Below are positions 12,719 through 21,222 of a DNA stretch of 43,465 bases, in pieces. Every line of letters begins with the position of its first letter. The stretch's first letter is position 1. Where the stretch lies: contig NZ_JAAKZZ010000006.1 in the NCBI RefSeq assembly GCF_011045075.1, forward strand, positions 1-43,465, given 5' to 3'. The translations under genes were made by a program, and so were the position numbers. The stretch is from Streptomyces boncukensis (GTDB taxonomy: Bacteria > Actinomycetota > Actinomycetes > Streptomycetales > Streptomycetaceae). Below the pieces are notes generated by a model. It was given only the letters and a program-made list of their open reading frames with translations, did not search any database and was not told where the DNA came from.

Positions 12719-14149
12719 ATGGGATTCACCAGTGTCAACCGTCGCGATGTGATGAAGCGGTCCGCGGCGGTCGGACTTCTCGCCGTGCCCGGCGCCGCGG
12801 CGCTCTCCTCCTGCGCGACGGGCGGAGACGACGACGGGGACAAGGCCGAAAAGGGCGACAAGACCAAGAAGAATCCGCTCGGCGTCAAGGAGGACGCCGA
12901 CCTGCAGGTCTATATCTTCAACGGCGGGTACGACGACAAGTACGCGCAGTTCGTCACCGACATGTACGGGGACCGGTTCGGCGACGCCACGACGGACCAG
13001 AAGGCGACCGAGAAGATTGCCACCCAGGTGCAGCCGCGGCTCGTCAAGGGCGATCCGCCGGACGTCGTCAACAATTCCGGCGCGGACAACATGAACGCCG
13101 GAAAGGTCATCAAGAACAAGCAGGCGGCCGACCTCACCGAGCTGCTGGACGCCCCCTCCTGGGACGATCCGAACGTCAAGGTGCGCGACACGCTGATCCC
13201 CGGCGTGGAGGAAATGGGCGCCTTCGGTGCCGACGGCTGCTACCAGCTCAACATCGCCTCCACCATCTACGGCAACTGGTACTCGGACAAGATGCTCACC
13301 GAGACCCTGGAGTCCGACTATCCCAAGACCTGGGACGAGATGCTCGCCGTCTGCAAGAAGGCGAAGGCGAAGGGCATTCACGGCTGGACCTACCCCGGCG
13401 GCCATCCGCGCTACATGCTCTTCAGCATGTTCGCGATGTTCGCGCAGGCGGGCGGGCGCGAGGTCATCGAGGCCATGGACTATCTGGAGCCGGGCGCCTG
13501 GAAGCACGACGCGGTCAAGTCCGTCTTCGAGGCGTTCGAGGAACTCGTCGCGAAGAAGTACGTGCTCACCGGCTTCGACGGCAAAGAGGCCCATATCGAG
13601 ATGCAGACCGCGTGGACGAAGGGCAAGGCGCTCTTCGTTCCGGACGGCTCCTGGGTGGAGAACGAGGCGAAGGACACCACCCCGAAGGACTTCCGCATGG
13701 CGGTGGGCGCCACCCCCTCCCTCGACAAGGGCGACAAGCTGCCGTTCGGCACCCTCTACTCCCCGCCCGGGGAGCCCTTCCTGGTTCCGGCCAAGGCGGA
13801 CAACGTGCGCGGCGGCATGGAGTGGCTGCGGATGATGTACAGCCGCAAGGCCGCCCGCAACCTCTTCAAACAGGTCTCCGTCATGCCCGTGGTCAAGGGC
13901 GCCATCGACGGTATGAGCCTTCCGCCGGGCGTGGCCTCGTCCCAGAAGGCGGTCAAGGCGGCGGGCAAGAACATCGTCATCGCCTTCTGGAAGGAGTGGT
14001 ACCGGGAGATGTTCGACGAGGACTTCAACAACGTCATGGGCAAGTTCATGCTCGGGGACATGTCCGTCAAGGAGGCCATGGACACGATGGAGAAGGCCAC
14101 GGCGCGCGTGGCGAAGGACCCCGACGTGGAGAAGGTGAAGCGGTCTTAG
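12719..14149 (+). CDS. ngcE: NgcE-like N-acetylglucosamine/diacetylchitobiose-binding lipoprotein
   Basis: Solute-binding protein of a CUT1-type sugar ABC importer (476 aa). The N-terminus combines a twin-arginine motif (NRRDVMK, Arg8-Arg9) with a lipobox LSSC (Cys32), so Tat export and lipidation are likely. The mature chain starts with an acidic/Lys linker and shows the NgcE pattern: NPLGVKEDADLQVYIFNGGY, PKTWDEMLAVCKKAKAKGIH, QTAWTKGKALFVPDGSWVEN and a C-terminal AFWKEWYREMF. These resemble the family of S. olivaceoviridis NgcE, which binds GlcNAc and (GlcNAc)2. A DasR-like site on its promoter fits chitin-derived ligands. It heads an operon with two permeases; no ATPase follows, so MsiK is expected to power it. 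A second binding protein lies 3.7 kb downstream, and which of the two is the true functional NgcE orthologue is not settled. Confidence 0.78.
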   Translation: MGFTSVNRRDVMKRSAAVGLLAVPGAAALSSCATGGDDDGDKAEKGDKTKKNPLGVKEDADLQVYIFNGGYDDKYAQFVTDMYGDRFGDATTDQKATEKIATQVQPRLVKGDPPDVVNNSGADNMNAGKVIKNKQAADLTELLDAPSWDDPNVKVRDTLIPGVEEMGAFGADGCYQLNIASTIYGNWYSDKMLTETLESDYPKTWDEMLAVCKKAKAKGIHGWTYPGGHPRYMLFSMFAMFAQAGGREVIEAMDYLEPGAWKHDAVKSVFEAFEELVAKKYVLTGFDGKEAHIEMQTAWTKGKALFVPDGSWVENEAKDTTPKDFRMAVGATPSLDKGDKLPFGTLYSPPGEPFLVPAKADNVRGGMEWLRMMYSRKAARNLFKQVSVMPVVKGAIDGMSLPPGVASSQKAVKAAGKNIVIAFWKEWYREMFDEDFNNVMGKFMLGDMSVKEAMDTMEKATARVAKDPDVEKVKRS

Positions 14150-14165
14150 CCTCCGCCGAGTGAGG

Positions 14166-14205
14166 GCGCCCCGCGTCGCGGAGTGCCCGTGCCCCTCCGG
14201 GGCGC
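14166..14205 (+). promoter_or_regulatory. Intercistronic hairpin between ngcE and ngcF
   Basis: GCGCCCCG (14166-14173) pairs with CGGGGCGC (14198-14205) right after the ngcE stop. Such stems often stabilise or partly terminate the mRNA so that the binding protein is made in excess over the permeases. The function here is inferred from position. Confidence 0.5.
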
Positions 14206-14253
14206 GGAGCGGGGTGGACAAGTCGGGTGGGTCGACCAGGGAATCGGAGCAGT

Positions 14254-15303
14254 GTGAAGACAGCGAAACCGGCGGAGTCACCGCCGTCGACGACAGCGCG
14301 GGCGGCAGCGGGGGGCACGCGGGCACCCAGCGGTCTGCTCCTCCTTTCCGTACTGCTGCCGCCCCGGTTCACTCCGGAGCGGGTCAAGCGGGACCGCCGC
14401 TACCGCACGCTCGACAAGTACCGCTTCATCGCCGGCTTTCTGGCGCTGCCGCTCGCGTTCTACGCGGTGTTCGTCATCTCCCCGTTCCTCCAGGCGATCT
14501 ACTACTCGTTCACCGACTGGGACGGCGGCGCCACCGCCGATTTCGTCGGCCTCGACAACTACCGGAAGCTGTGGAACGACGACCGGTTCTGGGACTCCGC
14601 CAAGACCAGCGTGTCCCTGCTGGTCGCCGCACCGGTGATCACCCTGTCGCTGGGCATCTTCTTCGCCTACATGATCACCGCGGGCGGGCGGCACCGCAGG
14701 GGGCAGGCCGTCGCGGGCGTCGTCGGCTCCTCCTTCTACAAGGTCGTCTACTTCTTCCCGCAGGTGCTCTCCATCGCGATCGTCGCGGTGGTCTGGATGC
14801 GGGTGTTCTCCACCCGCAGCGGACTGCTGAACGGGTCACTCGGCGCCGTGGGGCTCGACGGCCTGGAGAAGCCGTGGCTGGGCGGGGACTACAACCTCGC
14901 GCTGTTCGCCACGCTGACCGTGCTGTGCTGGTCGTTCGTCGGCTTCTACGTGGTGCTGTTCTCGGCGGCGATGGGGGCCATCCCCCGGGACCTGTACGAG
15001 GCGGCGCTGCTGGACGGCGCCGGGCGGGCCACGACCTTCTTCAAGGTCACCCTGCCGCTGATCTGGGACACCGTCCGCACCGGCTGGATCTATATGGGCA
15101 TCCAGGCGCTGGACGCCTTCGCCATCGTCCTGGTGATGGTGCCGGACCACGCCCTGAAGGTCACCCCGGTCTTCCTCTACCAGCGGTTCCGCGAGGGGCA
15201 GTTCGGCTACGCCACCGCCATCGGCGTCGTCCTCCTCGTCTTCAGCGTGGTGTTCTCCCTGATCATCATGCGGGTCGGGAACCGCGACCGGATCGAATAC
15301 TGA
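14254..15303 (+). CDS. ngcF: NgcF-like sugar ABC transporter permease
   Basis: First membrane subunit of the ngc-type importer (349 aa from the chosen start). Six hydrophobic segments follow a proline/alanine-rich cytoplasmic N-terminus. Family blocks include RFIAGFLALPLAFYAVFVIS, TDWDGG, FYKVVYFFPQVLSIAIVAVV and the cytoplasmic EAA loop YEAALLDGAGRATTFFKVTL, which contacts the ATPase. The end NRDRIEY is typical of NgcF. GTG 14254 (VKTAKPAES) is preferred because CGGAGCA lies just before it; an in-frame GTG at 14227 would add nine residues without a good site. It works with the NgcE and NgcG homologues; ATP hydrolysis is expected from the shared ATPase MsiK, which is not in the window. Confidence 0.82.
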   Translation: MKTAKPAESPPSTTARAAAGGTRAPSGLLLLSVLLPPRFTPERVKRDRRYRTLDKYRFIAGFLALPLAFYAVFVISPFLQAIYYSFTDWDGGATADFVGLDNYRKLWNDDRFWDSAKTSVSLLVAAPVITLSLGIFFAYMITAGGRHRRGQAVAGVVGSSFYKVVYFFPQVLSIAIVAVVWMRVFSTRSGLLNGSLGAVGLDGLEKPWLGGDYNLALFATLTVLCWSFVGFYVVLFSAAMGAIPRDLYEAALLDGAGRATTFFKVTLPLIWDTVRTGWIYMGIQALDAFAIVLVMVPDHALKVTPVFLYQRFREGQFGYATAIGVVLLVFSVVFSLIIMRVGNRDRIEY

Positions 15304-15323
15304 CGACGGGGGAGCACAGCTTC

Positions 15324-16223
15324 ATGACGACAGCGCCGACTGAGCGGACCGAGCGGAGCGAGCGGACCGGGCGGGGCCGGCGGGCCCGGGAGACGGAGGG
15401 GGCCGCCCTCAACGTCTTCTCCCACGCCTTCCTCGTGGTGTGGGTGGTGCTGGCGGCCGGGCCGCTGGTGTGGGTGGCCGTCACCGCGTTCCGGTCCTCG
15501 GGGGACATTCTCAGCGACCCGCTGGGCCTGCCCTCCACCCTGCACTGGGAGAACTTCAGCAACGCCTGGACCGAGGCGAAGATCGGCCGCTACGCACTCA
15601 ACTCGCTGGTCATCCTCGCGGGTTCGCTCACCGGCACCATGCTGCTGGGCTCCATGGCCGCGTATGTGATCGCCCGCTTCACCTTCCCCGGCAACCGCTT
15701 CATCTTCCTGCTGTTCGCCGGGGGGATGATGTTCCCGGTGATCCTGGCGCTGGTGCCGCTGTTCACCATCATGGACAACCTCAGCCTGCTGGACACCCGG
15801 CACGGGCTGATGATCGCGTATATCGCGTACTCGCTGCCCTTCACCACGTTCTTCCTGACCTCGTTCTTCCGCACGCTGCCCACCGGGGTGCAGGAGGCGG
15901 CCATGGTCGACGGGGCCTCGCACACCCGCACCTTCTTCCAGATCATGCTGCCGATGGCCAAGCCCGGCCTGGTGAGCATCGGGATCTTCAACTTCCTGGG
16001 CCAGTGGAACCAGTATCTGCTGCCGCTGCTGCTGAACAACGAGAGCGAGGACAACTACGTCCTCCCGCAGGGGCTCGCCTCGCTGGCCGTCTCGCAGGGC
16101 TACCGCGGCGACTGGGGCGCGCTGTTCGCGGGACTGACGATCGCCATGCTGCCGGTGCTGGTGGTGTACGCCGTCTTCCAGCGCCAGGTGCAGGCCGGAC
16201 TGACCGCGGGCGCCCTGAAGTAG
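15324..16223 (+). CDS. ngcG: NgcG-like sugar ABC transporter permease
   Basis: Second membrane subunit of the ngc-type importer (299 aa), 20 bp after ngcF and in another frame. The ATG follows GGGGGAGCACAGCTTC. A charged N-terminus with repeated Thr-Glu-Arg-Ser units (TERTERSERTGRGRR) precedes six membrane segments. The EAA loop is QEAAMVDGASHTRTFFQIML, and the end QAGLTAGALK is characteristic of CUT1 MalG-type permeases. The long open frame begins far upstream at 14160, but only the part from 15324 resembles a permease. After its stop come 160 bp containing the DasR-like site of the next operon. Confidence 0.85.
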   Translation: MTTAPTERTERSERTGRGRRARETEGAALNVFSHAFLVVWVVLAAGPLVWVAVTAFRSSGDILSDPLGLPSTLHWENFSNAWTEAKIGRYALNSLVILAGSLTGTMLLGSMAAYVIARFTFPGNRFIFLLFAGGMMFPVILALVPLFTIMDNLSLLDTRHGLMIAYIAYSLPFTTFFLTSFFRTLPTGVQEAAMVDGASHTRTFFQIMLPMAKPGLVSIGIFNFLGQWNQYLLPLLLNNESEDNYVLPQGLASLAVSQGYRGDWGALFAGLTIAMLPVLVVYAVFQRQVQAGLTAGALK

Positions 16224-16261
16224 CGGTTACGCAGGGCTCCTTCGTAAAGATTTCGGGTTGG

Positions 16262-16284
16262 CCACGAACGTGGACTAGACCTGT
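16262..16284 (+). promoter_or_regulatory. DasR-like site overlapped by a CCACG-AA-CGTGG palindrome
   Basis: CGTGGACTAGACCTGT (16269-16284) matches the DasR consensus at 12 of 16 positions and is nearly identical to the ngcE site. A separate perfect 12-bp palindrome, CCACGAACGTGG (16262-16273), shares five bases with it. Two regulators could therefore compete in the promoter of the second sugar transporter. Confidence 0.65.
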
Positions 16285-16383
16285 TGTGCCGGAAACGGCT
16301 GTGAGTAGGGTCGGCGCCACAGCGCAACTCACAGATCTTCCCCCCGCGGGCAAGTCGACACCGATGTCGAAGGGTTGAGCAAG

Positions 16384-17655
16384 ATGAACAGAAGAGCAGT
16401 TGTGACCGGTGCGGCCGCGCTCGCCATGGCCCTGGGGCTGACCGGGCTCACCGGGTGCGGCAGCAGTGACGACGAGGGCTCCGACGGCAAGACCACCCTC
16501 AAGCTGGTGGCCGCCGACTACGGGGACAAGGCGTCCAACGCCTCCAAGATCTACTGGCGGGACGTCGTCAAGGACTTCCAGAAGAAGAACCCGGACATCA
16601 AGGTCGATGTCCAGGTCATCAACTGGAACGAGATCGACAAGCAGGTCAAGACGATGATCCAGAGCGGCAACGTTCCGGACCTGCTGCAGACCGGGGGCTA
16701 CGCCGACAAGGTCGCCGACGACCTCCTCTACAAGGCCGACGAGGTCACCTCGGACAAGACCCGCGCCAACCTCATCCCGTCCTTCGCGAAGGCGGGCGAG
16801 GTCGACGGCACGCAGTACGGCATCCCCTGGGTCTCCTCCACCCGCGTGCTCTTCTACAACAAGAAGATCCTCAAGGAGGCGGGCGTCAAGGCGCCCCCGA
16901 AGACCTGGGACGAACTCGCCGCCGCGGCGAAGAAGATCAAGGACAAGAAGGCCGCCGACACCCCCTACGCGCTGCCCCTCGGCCCCGAGGAGACCCAGGG
17001 CGAGTCGATGATCTGGGAACTGGGCAACGGCGGCGGCTACACCGACAGCGGCGGTACGTACCAGCTGGACAGCGCCAAGAACGTCGAGACCTTCAAGTGG
17101 CTCCAGGACAACCTGGTCAAGCCCGGCCTCACCTACAGCAACCCGGCCACCACCGACCGGAAGACGGCGTTCGCCGACTTCGCCGCGGGCAAGGCCGGCA
17201 TGCTCAACGGCCATCCGAGCCTCATCCAGATGGCCAAGAGCGGCAAGGTCGACTACGGCGTCACCACCATCCCCGGCAAGGACGGGCCGCTGAAGTCCAC
17301 GCTGGGCGTGGCCGACTGGATGATGGCCTTCAAGGACCCCGGCCACCAGGCGGAGGTGAAGAAGTTCCTCGACTTCACCTACGCCAACAAGATGCTGAAG
17401 TTCGACGAGATGTACAACTTCATGCCGGTCACCCAGGACGTCCGCAAGGAGATGGAGTCCAGCGGTGAGCACAAGGACCTGGAGCCCTTCTTCGCCGAGC
17501 TGGACAACGCGAAGTTCTACCCGCTGGGCGACCCGGCCTGGGACGTGATCTCGGCCGAGATGAAGAAGTCCGGCGGCAAGGCGGCGCAGGAGGACCCGAA
17601 GAAGGTGCTCGGCGACCTGCAGAAGAAGGCGGAGGACGCGGTGGCGAACAAGTGA
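16384..17655 (+). CDS. Sugar ABC transporter solute-binding lipoprotein (second system)
   Basis: Extracellular CUT1-type sugar-binding lipoprotein (423 aa). Signal peptide MNRRAVVTGAAALAMALGLT ends in the lipobox LTGC (Cys25). The fold is type 1 solute-binding, with TLKLVAADYGDKASN, VDVQVINWNEIDKQV, YGIPWVSSTRVLFYNKKIL and PKTWDELAAAAKKIK, then ATTDRKTAFADFAAGKAGML in the second lobe. ATG 16384 is preferred because GAAGGG lies about 10 nt before it; a TTG three codons upstream would sit on top of that site. The sequence is clearly different from the NgcE homologue 3.7 kb upstream. The DasR-like site 100 bp upstream hints at an amino-sugar or chitin-related ligand. By position next to rok7B7 it could be the counterpart of the S. 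coelicolor SCO6005 transporter, so orthology between the two systems needs a tree. Confidence 0.85.
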   Translation: MNRRAVVTGAAALAMALGLTGLTGCGSSDDEGSDGKTTLKLVAADYGDKASNASKIYWRDVVKDFQKKNPDIKVDVQVINWNEIDKQVKTMIQSGNVPDLLQTGGYADKVADDLLYKADEVTSDKTRANLIPSFAKAGEVDGTQYGIPWVSSTRVLFYNKKILKEAGVKAPPKTWDELAAAAKKIKDKKAADTPYALPLGPEETQGESMIWELGNGGGYTDSGGTYQLDSAKNVETFKWLQDNLVKPGLTYSNPATTDRKTAFADFAAGKAGMLNGHPSLIQMAKSGKVDYGVTTIPGKDGPLKSTLGVADWMMAFKDPGHQAEVKKFLDFTYANKMLKFDEMYNFMPVTQDVRKEMESSGEHKDLEPFFAELDNAKFYPLGDPAWDVISAEMKKSGGKAAQEDPKKVLGDLQKKAEDAVANK

Positions 17656-17691
17656 CCGCTGTTCGTTCCCGCTGAACCGCAAGGAGACCCC

Positions 17692-18645
17692 GTGTCCGTA
17701 AAGGCCCCGTCGTCCCCGGCCGAGAGCCGGGGGCGGGGTGGGTCCGGCGGCAGGCGAGTGCGGCACCGTCCGCGCGGCGGCCTCGCCCGGCTGGGCCCGC
17801 TTCCCTGGATCGCCCCGGTGATCCTGCTGATCCTCGCCGTCGTCGTCTACCCGATCGTCGAACTGGTCCGCACCTCGTTCCTGAACATCAGCATCGCGGG
17901 CAAGGTCCGCGGCTCGGCGGGCACCGACAAGTTCAAGAAGCTCTTCGAGGAGACCGACTTCGGGCACGTCCTGCTGTGGACCGTGCTGTGGACCGTGGTG
18001 GTCGTGTGCGTCACCATGGTGCTCTCGCTGGGCCTCGCCCAGCTGTTCAACCAGCGGTTTCCCGGCCGCCGGGTGGCCCGCTGGGCGCTGATCGCGCCCT
18101 GGGCGGCATCCGTGCTGATGACCGCCATCGGCTTCAAGTGGATGCTCAACCAGACCGCCGGGGTGCTCAACACCCTGCTGATCGACCTCGGCCTCATCGA
18201 CAAGTCCAAGGACTGGCTGGGCGAGCCGGGCACCGCCTGGCCCTGGATGATGTTCGTCGCGGTCTTCGTCTCGCTGCCGTTCACCACGTACACCCTGCTC
18301 GCCGGGTTGCAGACCATTTCGCAGGACGTGTACGAGGCCGCCCGGATCGACGGCGCCGGCCCCTGGCAGACGTACTGGGGCATCACCCTGCCGCTGCTGC
18401 GCCCCGCCTTCCTCGTCGGCGTGGTGATCAACCTGATCAACGTCTTCAACTCGTTCCCGATCATCTGGGCGATGACGCAGGGCGGACCGGGCAGCGACAC
18501 CGCCACCAGCACGGTGTTCATGTACAAGCTCAAGGAGACGGACATCGCCGAGTCCGCGGCGATGTCGGTGGTGAACTTCGCGATGGTCGTGGTGCTGGTG
18601 CTGATCTTCCTCAAGGTCAGCCGGTGGAACGAGGAGGACGCATGA
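17692..18645 (+). CDS. Sugar ABC transporter permease, MalF-type (second system)
   Basis: First permease of the second sugar importer (317 aa), starting at GTG behind a strong AAGGAG site 36 bp after the binding-protein gene. An Arg-rich cytoplasmic N-terminus precedes six membrane spans (PWIAPVILLILAVVVYPIVE is the first). The EAA loop is YEAARIDGAGPWQTYWGITL, and NVFNSFPIIWAMTQGGPGSD is the conserved MalF-type region after span 5. The stop overlaps the next start as ATGA, showing translational coupling. Confidence 0.9.
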   Translation: MSVKAPSSPAESRGRGGSGGRRVRHRPRGGLARLGPLPWIAPVILLILAVVVYPIVELVRTSFLNISIAGKVRGSAGTDKFKKLFEETDFGHVLLWTVLWTVVVVCVTMVLSLGLAQLFNQRFPGRRVARWALIAPWAASVLMTAIGFKWMLNQTAGVLNTLLIDLGLIDKSKDWLGEPGTAWPWMMFVAVFVSLPFTTYTLLAGLQTISQDVYEAARIDGAGPWQTYWGITLPLLRPAFLVGVVINLINVFNSFPIIWAMTQGGPGSDTATSTVFMYKLKETDIAESAAMSVVNFAMVVVLVLIFLKVSRWNEEDA

Positions 18646-19490
18646 CGGCCACCGCACCCGCGGCCAGGAAGCGGAGCTTCCGCCCGCGGACGCTCGTGAT
18701 CACGGCGGTCGCCTGGCTGCTGGCCGCGCTCTTCCTCGCGCCGTACCTGGAGATGGTGCTCACCGCGCTGCGCCCGGCCGACGAGCTGCGCGACCGCTCC
18801 TACTTCCCGGACAAGCTGGAGTGGTCCAACCTCGTCGACGTGTGGAAGGAGTCCTCGCTCGGGGACAACCTCCAGGTGACGCTGCTGGTCGCGGGCGGCG
18901 CCACGGTGCTGGTGCTGCTCGTCTCGCTGCCCGCCGCGTACTACACGGCGCGGGTGCGCTACCGGGGACGCAAGTGGTTCCTGCTGCTGGTGCTGGTCAC
19001 CCAGATGTTCCAGCCGACGGCCCTGGTGGTCGGCCTCTACCGGCAGTTCTACCAGCTGGACATGTTGAACTCGGTGTGGACGCTGATCCTGTGCAACGCG
19101 GCGTTCAACCTCGCGTTCGCGGTGTGGATCCTCTCGGCCTACATCAGCTCGATCCCGGTGGAGCTGGAGGAGGCCGCCATGGTCGACGGCACCAGCCGGT
19201 TCGGGGCGATGATCCGGGTGACGCTGCCGCTGGCGCTGCCGGGGGTGGTGACGGCCGTGATCTTCACGTTCATCACCTCCTGGAACGAGTTCATCATGGG
19301 GCTGACGCTGTCCACCGAGCCGGACAAGCAGCCGCTGACGGTGGGGATCAACAACTTCATCGGCAACTACACGGTGCAGTGGAACTACCTGTTCGCGGCC
19401 TCGGTGGTCGCGATCCTGCCGGTGATCGTGCTCTTCGCGTTCATCGAGCGGCATGTGGTCTCCGGGCTGACCGCGGGCTCCGTGAAGTAG
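18642..19490 (+). CDS. Sugar ABC transporter permease, MalG-type (second system)
   Basis: Second permease of the importer (282 aa), coupled to the previous gene by a 4-nt ATGA overlap. Six predicted spans begin at LVITAVAWLLAALFLAPYLE. The EAA loop LEEAAMVDGTSRFGAMIRVT and the C-terminus HVVSGLTAGSVK are typical of MalG-like subunits. Its open frame extends upstream to 17976, but that part is antisense or out-of-frame noise. No ATPase follows. It ends at a hairpin shared with the convergent ThDP-enzyme gene. Confidence 0.9.
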   Translation: MTATAPAARKRSFRPRTLVITAVAWLLAALFLAPYLEMVLTALRPADELRDRSYFPDKLEWSNLVDVWKESSLGDNLQVTLLVAGGATVLVLLVSLPAAYYTARVRYRGRKWFLLLVLVTQMFQPTALVVGLYRQFYQLDMLNSVWTLILCNAAFNLAFAVWILSAYISSIPVELEEAAMVDGTSRFGAMIRVTLPLALPGVVTAVIFTFITSWNEFIMGLTLSTEPDKQPLTVGINNFIGNYTVQWNYLFAASVVAILPVIVLFAFIERHVVSGLTAGSVK

Positions 19491-19510
19491 CCCGGGGCCC
19501 TTGCGGGGCA

Positions 19511-19541
19511 CCCCCGGCTCAGTCGCGGACCGAGCCGGGGG
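19511..19541. terminator. Bidirectional hairpin between sugar transporter and ThDP-enzyme genes
   Basis: CCCCCGGCTC (19511-19520) and GAGCCGGGGG (19532-19541) form a perfect 10-bp stem with an 11-nt loop between convergent operons. The stem covers the last codons of the ThDP-enzyme gene. Confidence 0.75.
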
Positions 19542-21222
19542 CGCCGCCCAGCAGCAGGGGCCATACGCTCGGCATCTCCCCGACCGGCACCTCCACCAGC
19601 GAAGGGCCCTGCTCCGTGAGCGCCTCCTTGAGCGCGCCGGTCAGCTCGTCCGGCGTCCGGGCGCGCACCCCGGGCACCCCGAACGACTCCGCGAGGCGGA
19701 CGAAGTCCGGGCTGGCCAGCTCGCTGCCGAGGAAGCGCCCGCCGAACTCGTCGGCCTGGATCTGCCGCACGTTCCCGTAGGCGCTGTCGTTGAAGACGAC
19801 CGCGGCCACCCCGAGCCCGTACTTGCGCGCGGTGGCCAGCTCCTGCAGATTCCAGCAGAAGCCGCCGTCCCCGTTGAGGGAGACGACGGCGCGGTCCGGG
19901 TGGCCGGCCTTCACGCCCAGCGCCGTGGGATAGCCGTAGCCGAGGGTGCCCTGGTAGCCGGGCGTGAGGAAGGTGCCGGGGGTGTGCACGGGGTAGCCGA
20001 CCCCCGCGAGGTAGCCGACCTGGGTCAGCTCGTTCACCAGGTACCCGTCGTCGGGGACCGCCGCGCGCAGCGCCTGTACGTACGACCACTGCGGCTCGAC
20101 GCCGCGCAGCAGCCCCGCGCACTCCGCGCGCACCTCGGACAGCTCCCCGGGCGGCCAGCCCCCGAGCTCTCGGCTTCGCTCAAGCAGGGGGTCCCCCCGC
20201 TGCGGCGGCGGCGCCCCGGACAGCGCGCCGCGCAGTCCCGCCAGCGCGGTGCGCGCGTCGGCGCACAGCGCGAGGTCGGCCCGGCGGGGCGGCCCCAGGT
20301 CCGAGGGGTCCGCGTTGACCAGCGCGACGGTCGCGCCCGGCGCGGTGGGCAGGGCCGTGCCGCGCGGCGACACGAAGCGGCTGCCCACCGCCAGCACCGC
20401 GTCCGCCGCGGGCAGCAGCCGCGGCGCGGCCAGGGTGGTGAAGGCGAGCGGATGGCGGGCCGGGACAGCGCCGCCCGCGTTCCGGCTCACCACCACCGGA
20501 GCGGACAGCTCCTCGGCGAGGGCCGTCAGTTCGGCGGCGGCTCGCGCGGCCAGCACGCCGCCTCCCGCGTACAGCAGCGGACGGCGGGCCGTACGCAGCA
20601 CCTCGGCGATCTCCGCCAGGGTGCGGGGATCCGCCGGGTCCGCCGCCTCCGCTTCCGTCCACGGGTCCGGCGCGGCCTCGGGAGGCGGGCCCTCCAGCCG
20701 CGCGGTCAGCACGTCCGCCGGGATCGTCAGGGCCGCCGGGCGCGGCCGCCCGGAGCGGGCGCGGGTAAGCGCCTCCCGTACGAGCCCGGGGATCCGCTCC
20801 GGGCGCTCGGCCCGCGCCGACCAGCCGGTGACCGAGCCGAGCGCCGCGTCCTGGTCCGGCAGTTCGTGCAGCATGCCCAGACCGCGCCCGGACAGCGGTG
20901 CGGGGATGTCGGCCGCGACGCACAGCATCGGCGTCGAGCAGGCGTAGCCGGTGGCCACCGCGGGCAGCGCGTTGAGGACGCCGGGCCCGGGGACCACCAG
21001 GCAGACGCCGGGCCGCCCGGTGGTCCGGGTGTAGCCCTCCGCCATATGCGCGGCGCCCTGCTCGTGGCGGGCCACGATGTACTCGATCGGGCCCCCGGCG
21101 GCCCGGGAGCGGGCCAGCGCGTCGAGTACGTGGTCGAGCTGGACGCCCGGCACGCCGAAGACATGGCGTACGCCCTCCCGTTCCAGCTGCTGGACCAGGG
21201 CTTCCGCGCCGGTCTGGGTCAT
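19519..21222 (-). CDS. ThDP-dependent enzyme (acetolactate synthase/benzoylformate decarboxylase-like)
   Basis: Last gene of the five-gene cassette (567 aa). It has the three-domain layout of ThDP enzymes of the POX/ALS/BFD group. The N-terminal Pyr domain carries the cofactor Glu in YIVARHEQGAAHMAEGYTR, the middle domain follows with RRPLLYAGGGVLAARAAAEL, and the C-terminal PP domain has the metal/ThDP motif GDGGFCWNLQELATARKYGL ending in VVFND. The start overlaps the antiporter stop as ATGA. Next to an alpha-hydroxy-acid oxidase, a decarboxylase or carboligase acting on the resulting 2-oxo acid is the natural inference, but the substrate-pocket residues do not identify it. Between the middle and PP domains, about residues 342-355 (GDPLLERSRELGG) are encoded by a copy of a Streptomyces intergenic palindromic repeat, read in frame. 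A housekeeping acetolactate synthase is less likely because no regulatory subunit is present. Confidence 0.88.
   Translation of the reverse strand: MTQTGAEALVQQLEREGVRHVFGVPGVQLDHVLDALARSRAAGGPIEYIVARHEQGAAHMAEGYTRTTGRPGVCLVVPGPGVLNALPAVATGYACSTPMLCVAADIPAPLSGRGLGMLHELPDQDAALGSVTGWSARAERPERIPGLVREALTRARSGRPRPAALTIPADVLTARLEGPPPEAAPDPWTEAEAADPADPRTLAEIAEVLRTARRPLLYAGGGVLAARAAAELTALAEELSAPVVVSRNAGGAVPARHPLAFTTLAAPRLLPAADAVLAVGSRFVSPRGTALPTAPGATVALVNADPSDLGPPRRADLALCADARTALAGLRGALSGAPPPQRGDPLLERSRELGGWPPGELSEVRAECAGLLRGVEPQWSYVQALRAAVPDDGYLVNELTQVGYLAGVGYPVHTPGTFLTPGYQGTLGYGYPTALGVKAGHPDRAVVSLNGDGGFCWNLQELATARKYGLGVAAVVFNDSAYGNVRQIQADEFGGRFLGSELASPDFVRLAESFGVPGVRARTPDELTGALKEALTEQGPSLVEVPVGEMPSVWPLLLGGAPGSVRD
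20159..20198. repeat. Palindromic intergenic-type repeat inserted in frame in a coding sequence
   Basis: This stretch, with core AGCTCTCGGCTTCGCTC flanked by C-runs and G-runs, is the same element as the inverted copy at about 39101-39141. The core is identical and the flanks differ at a few positions. Here it lies inside the ThDP-enzyme gene without breaking the frame and specifies about 14 residues between domains. Confidence 0.8.

Noticed and set aside
12485-14326. Minus-strand open frame opposite ngcE
   Set aside because: Antisense to a binding-protein gene with clear signal peptide and family motifs.
15988-18657. Long minus-strand frame opposite the second transporter
   Set aside because: His/Gly/Val-rich shadow of three real transporter genes on the other strand.
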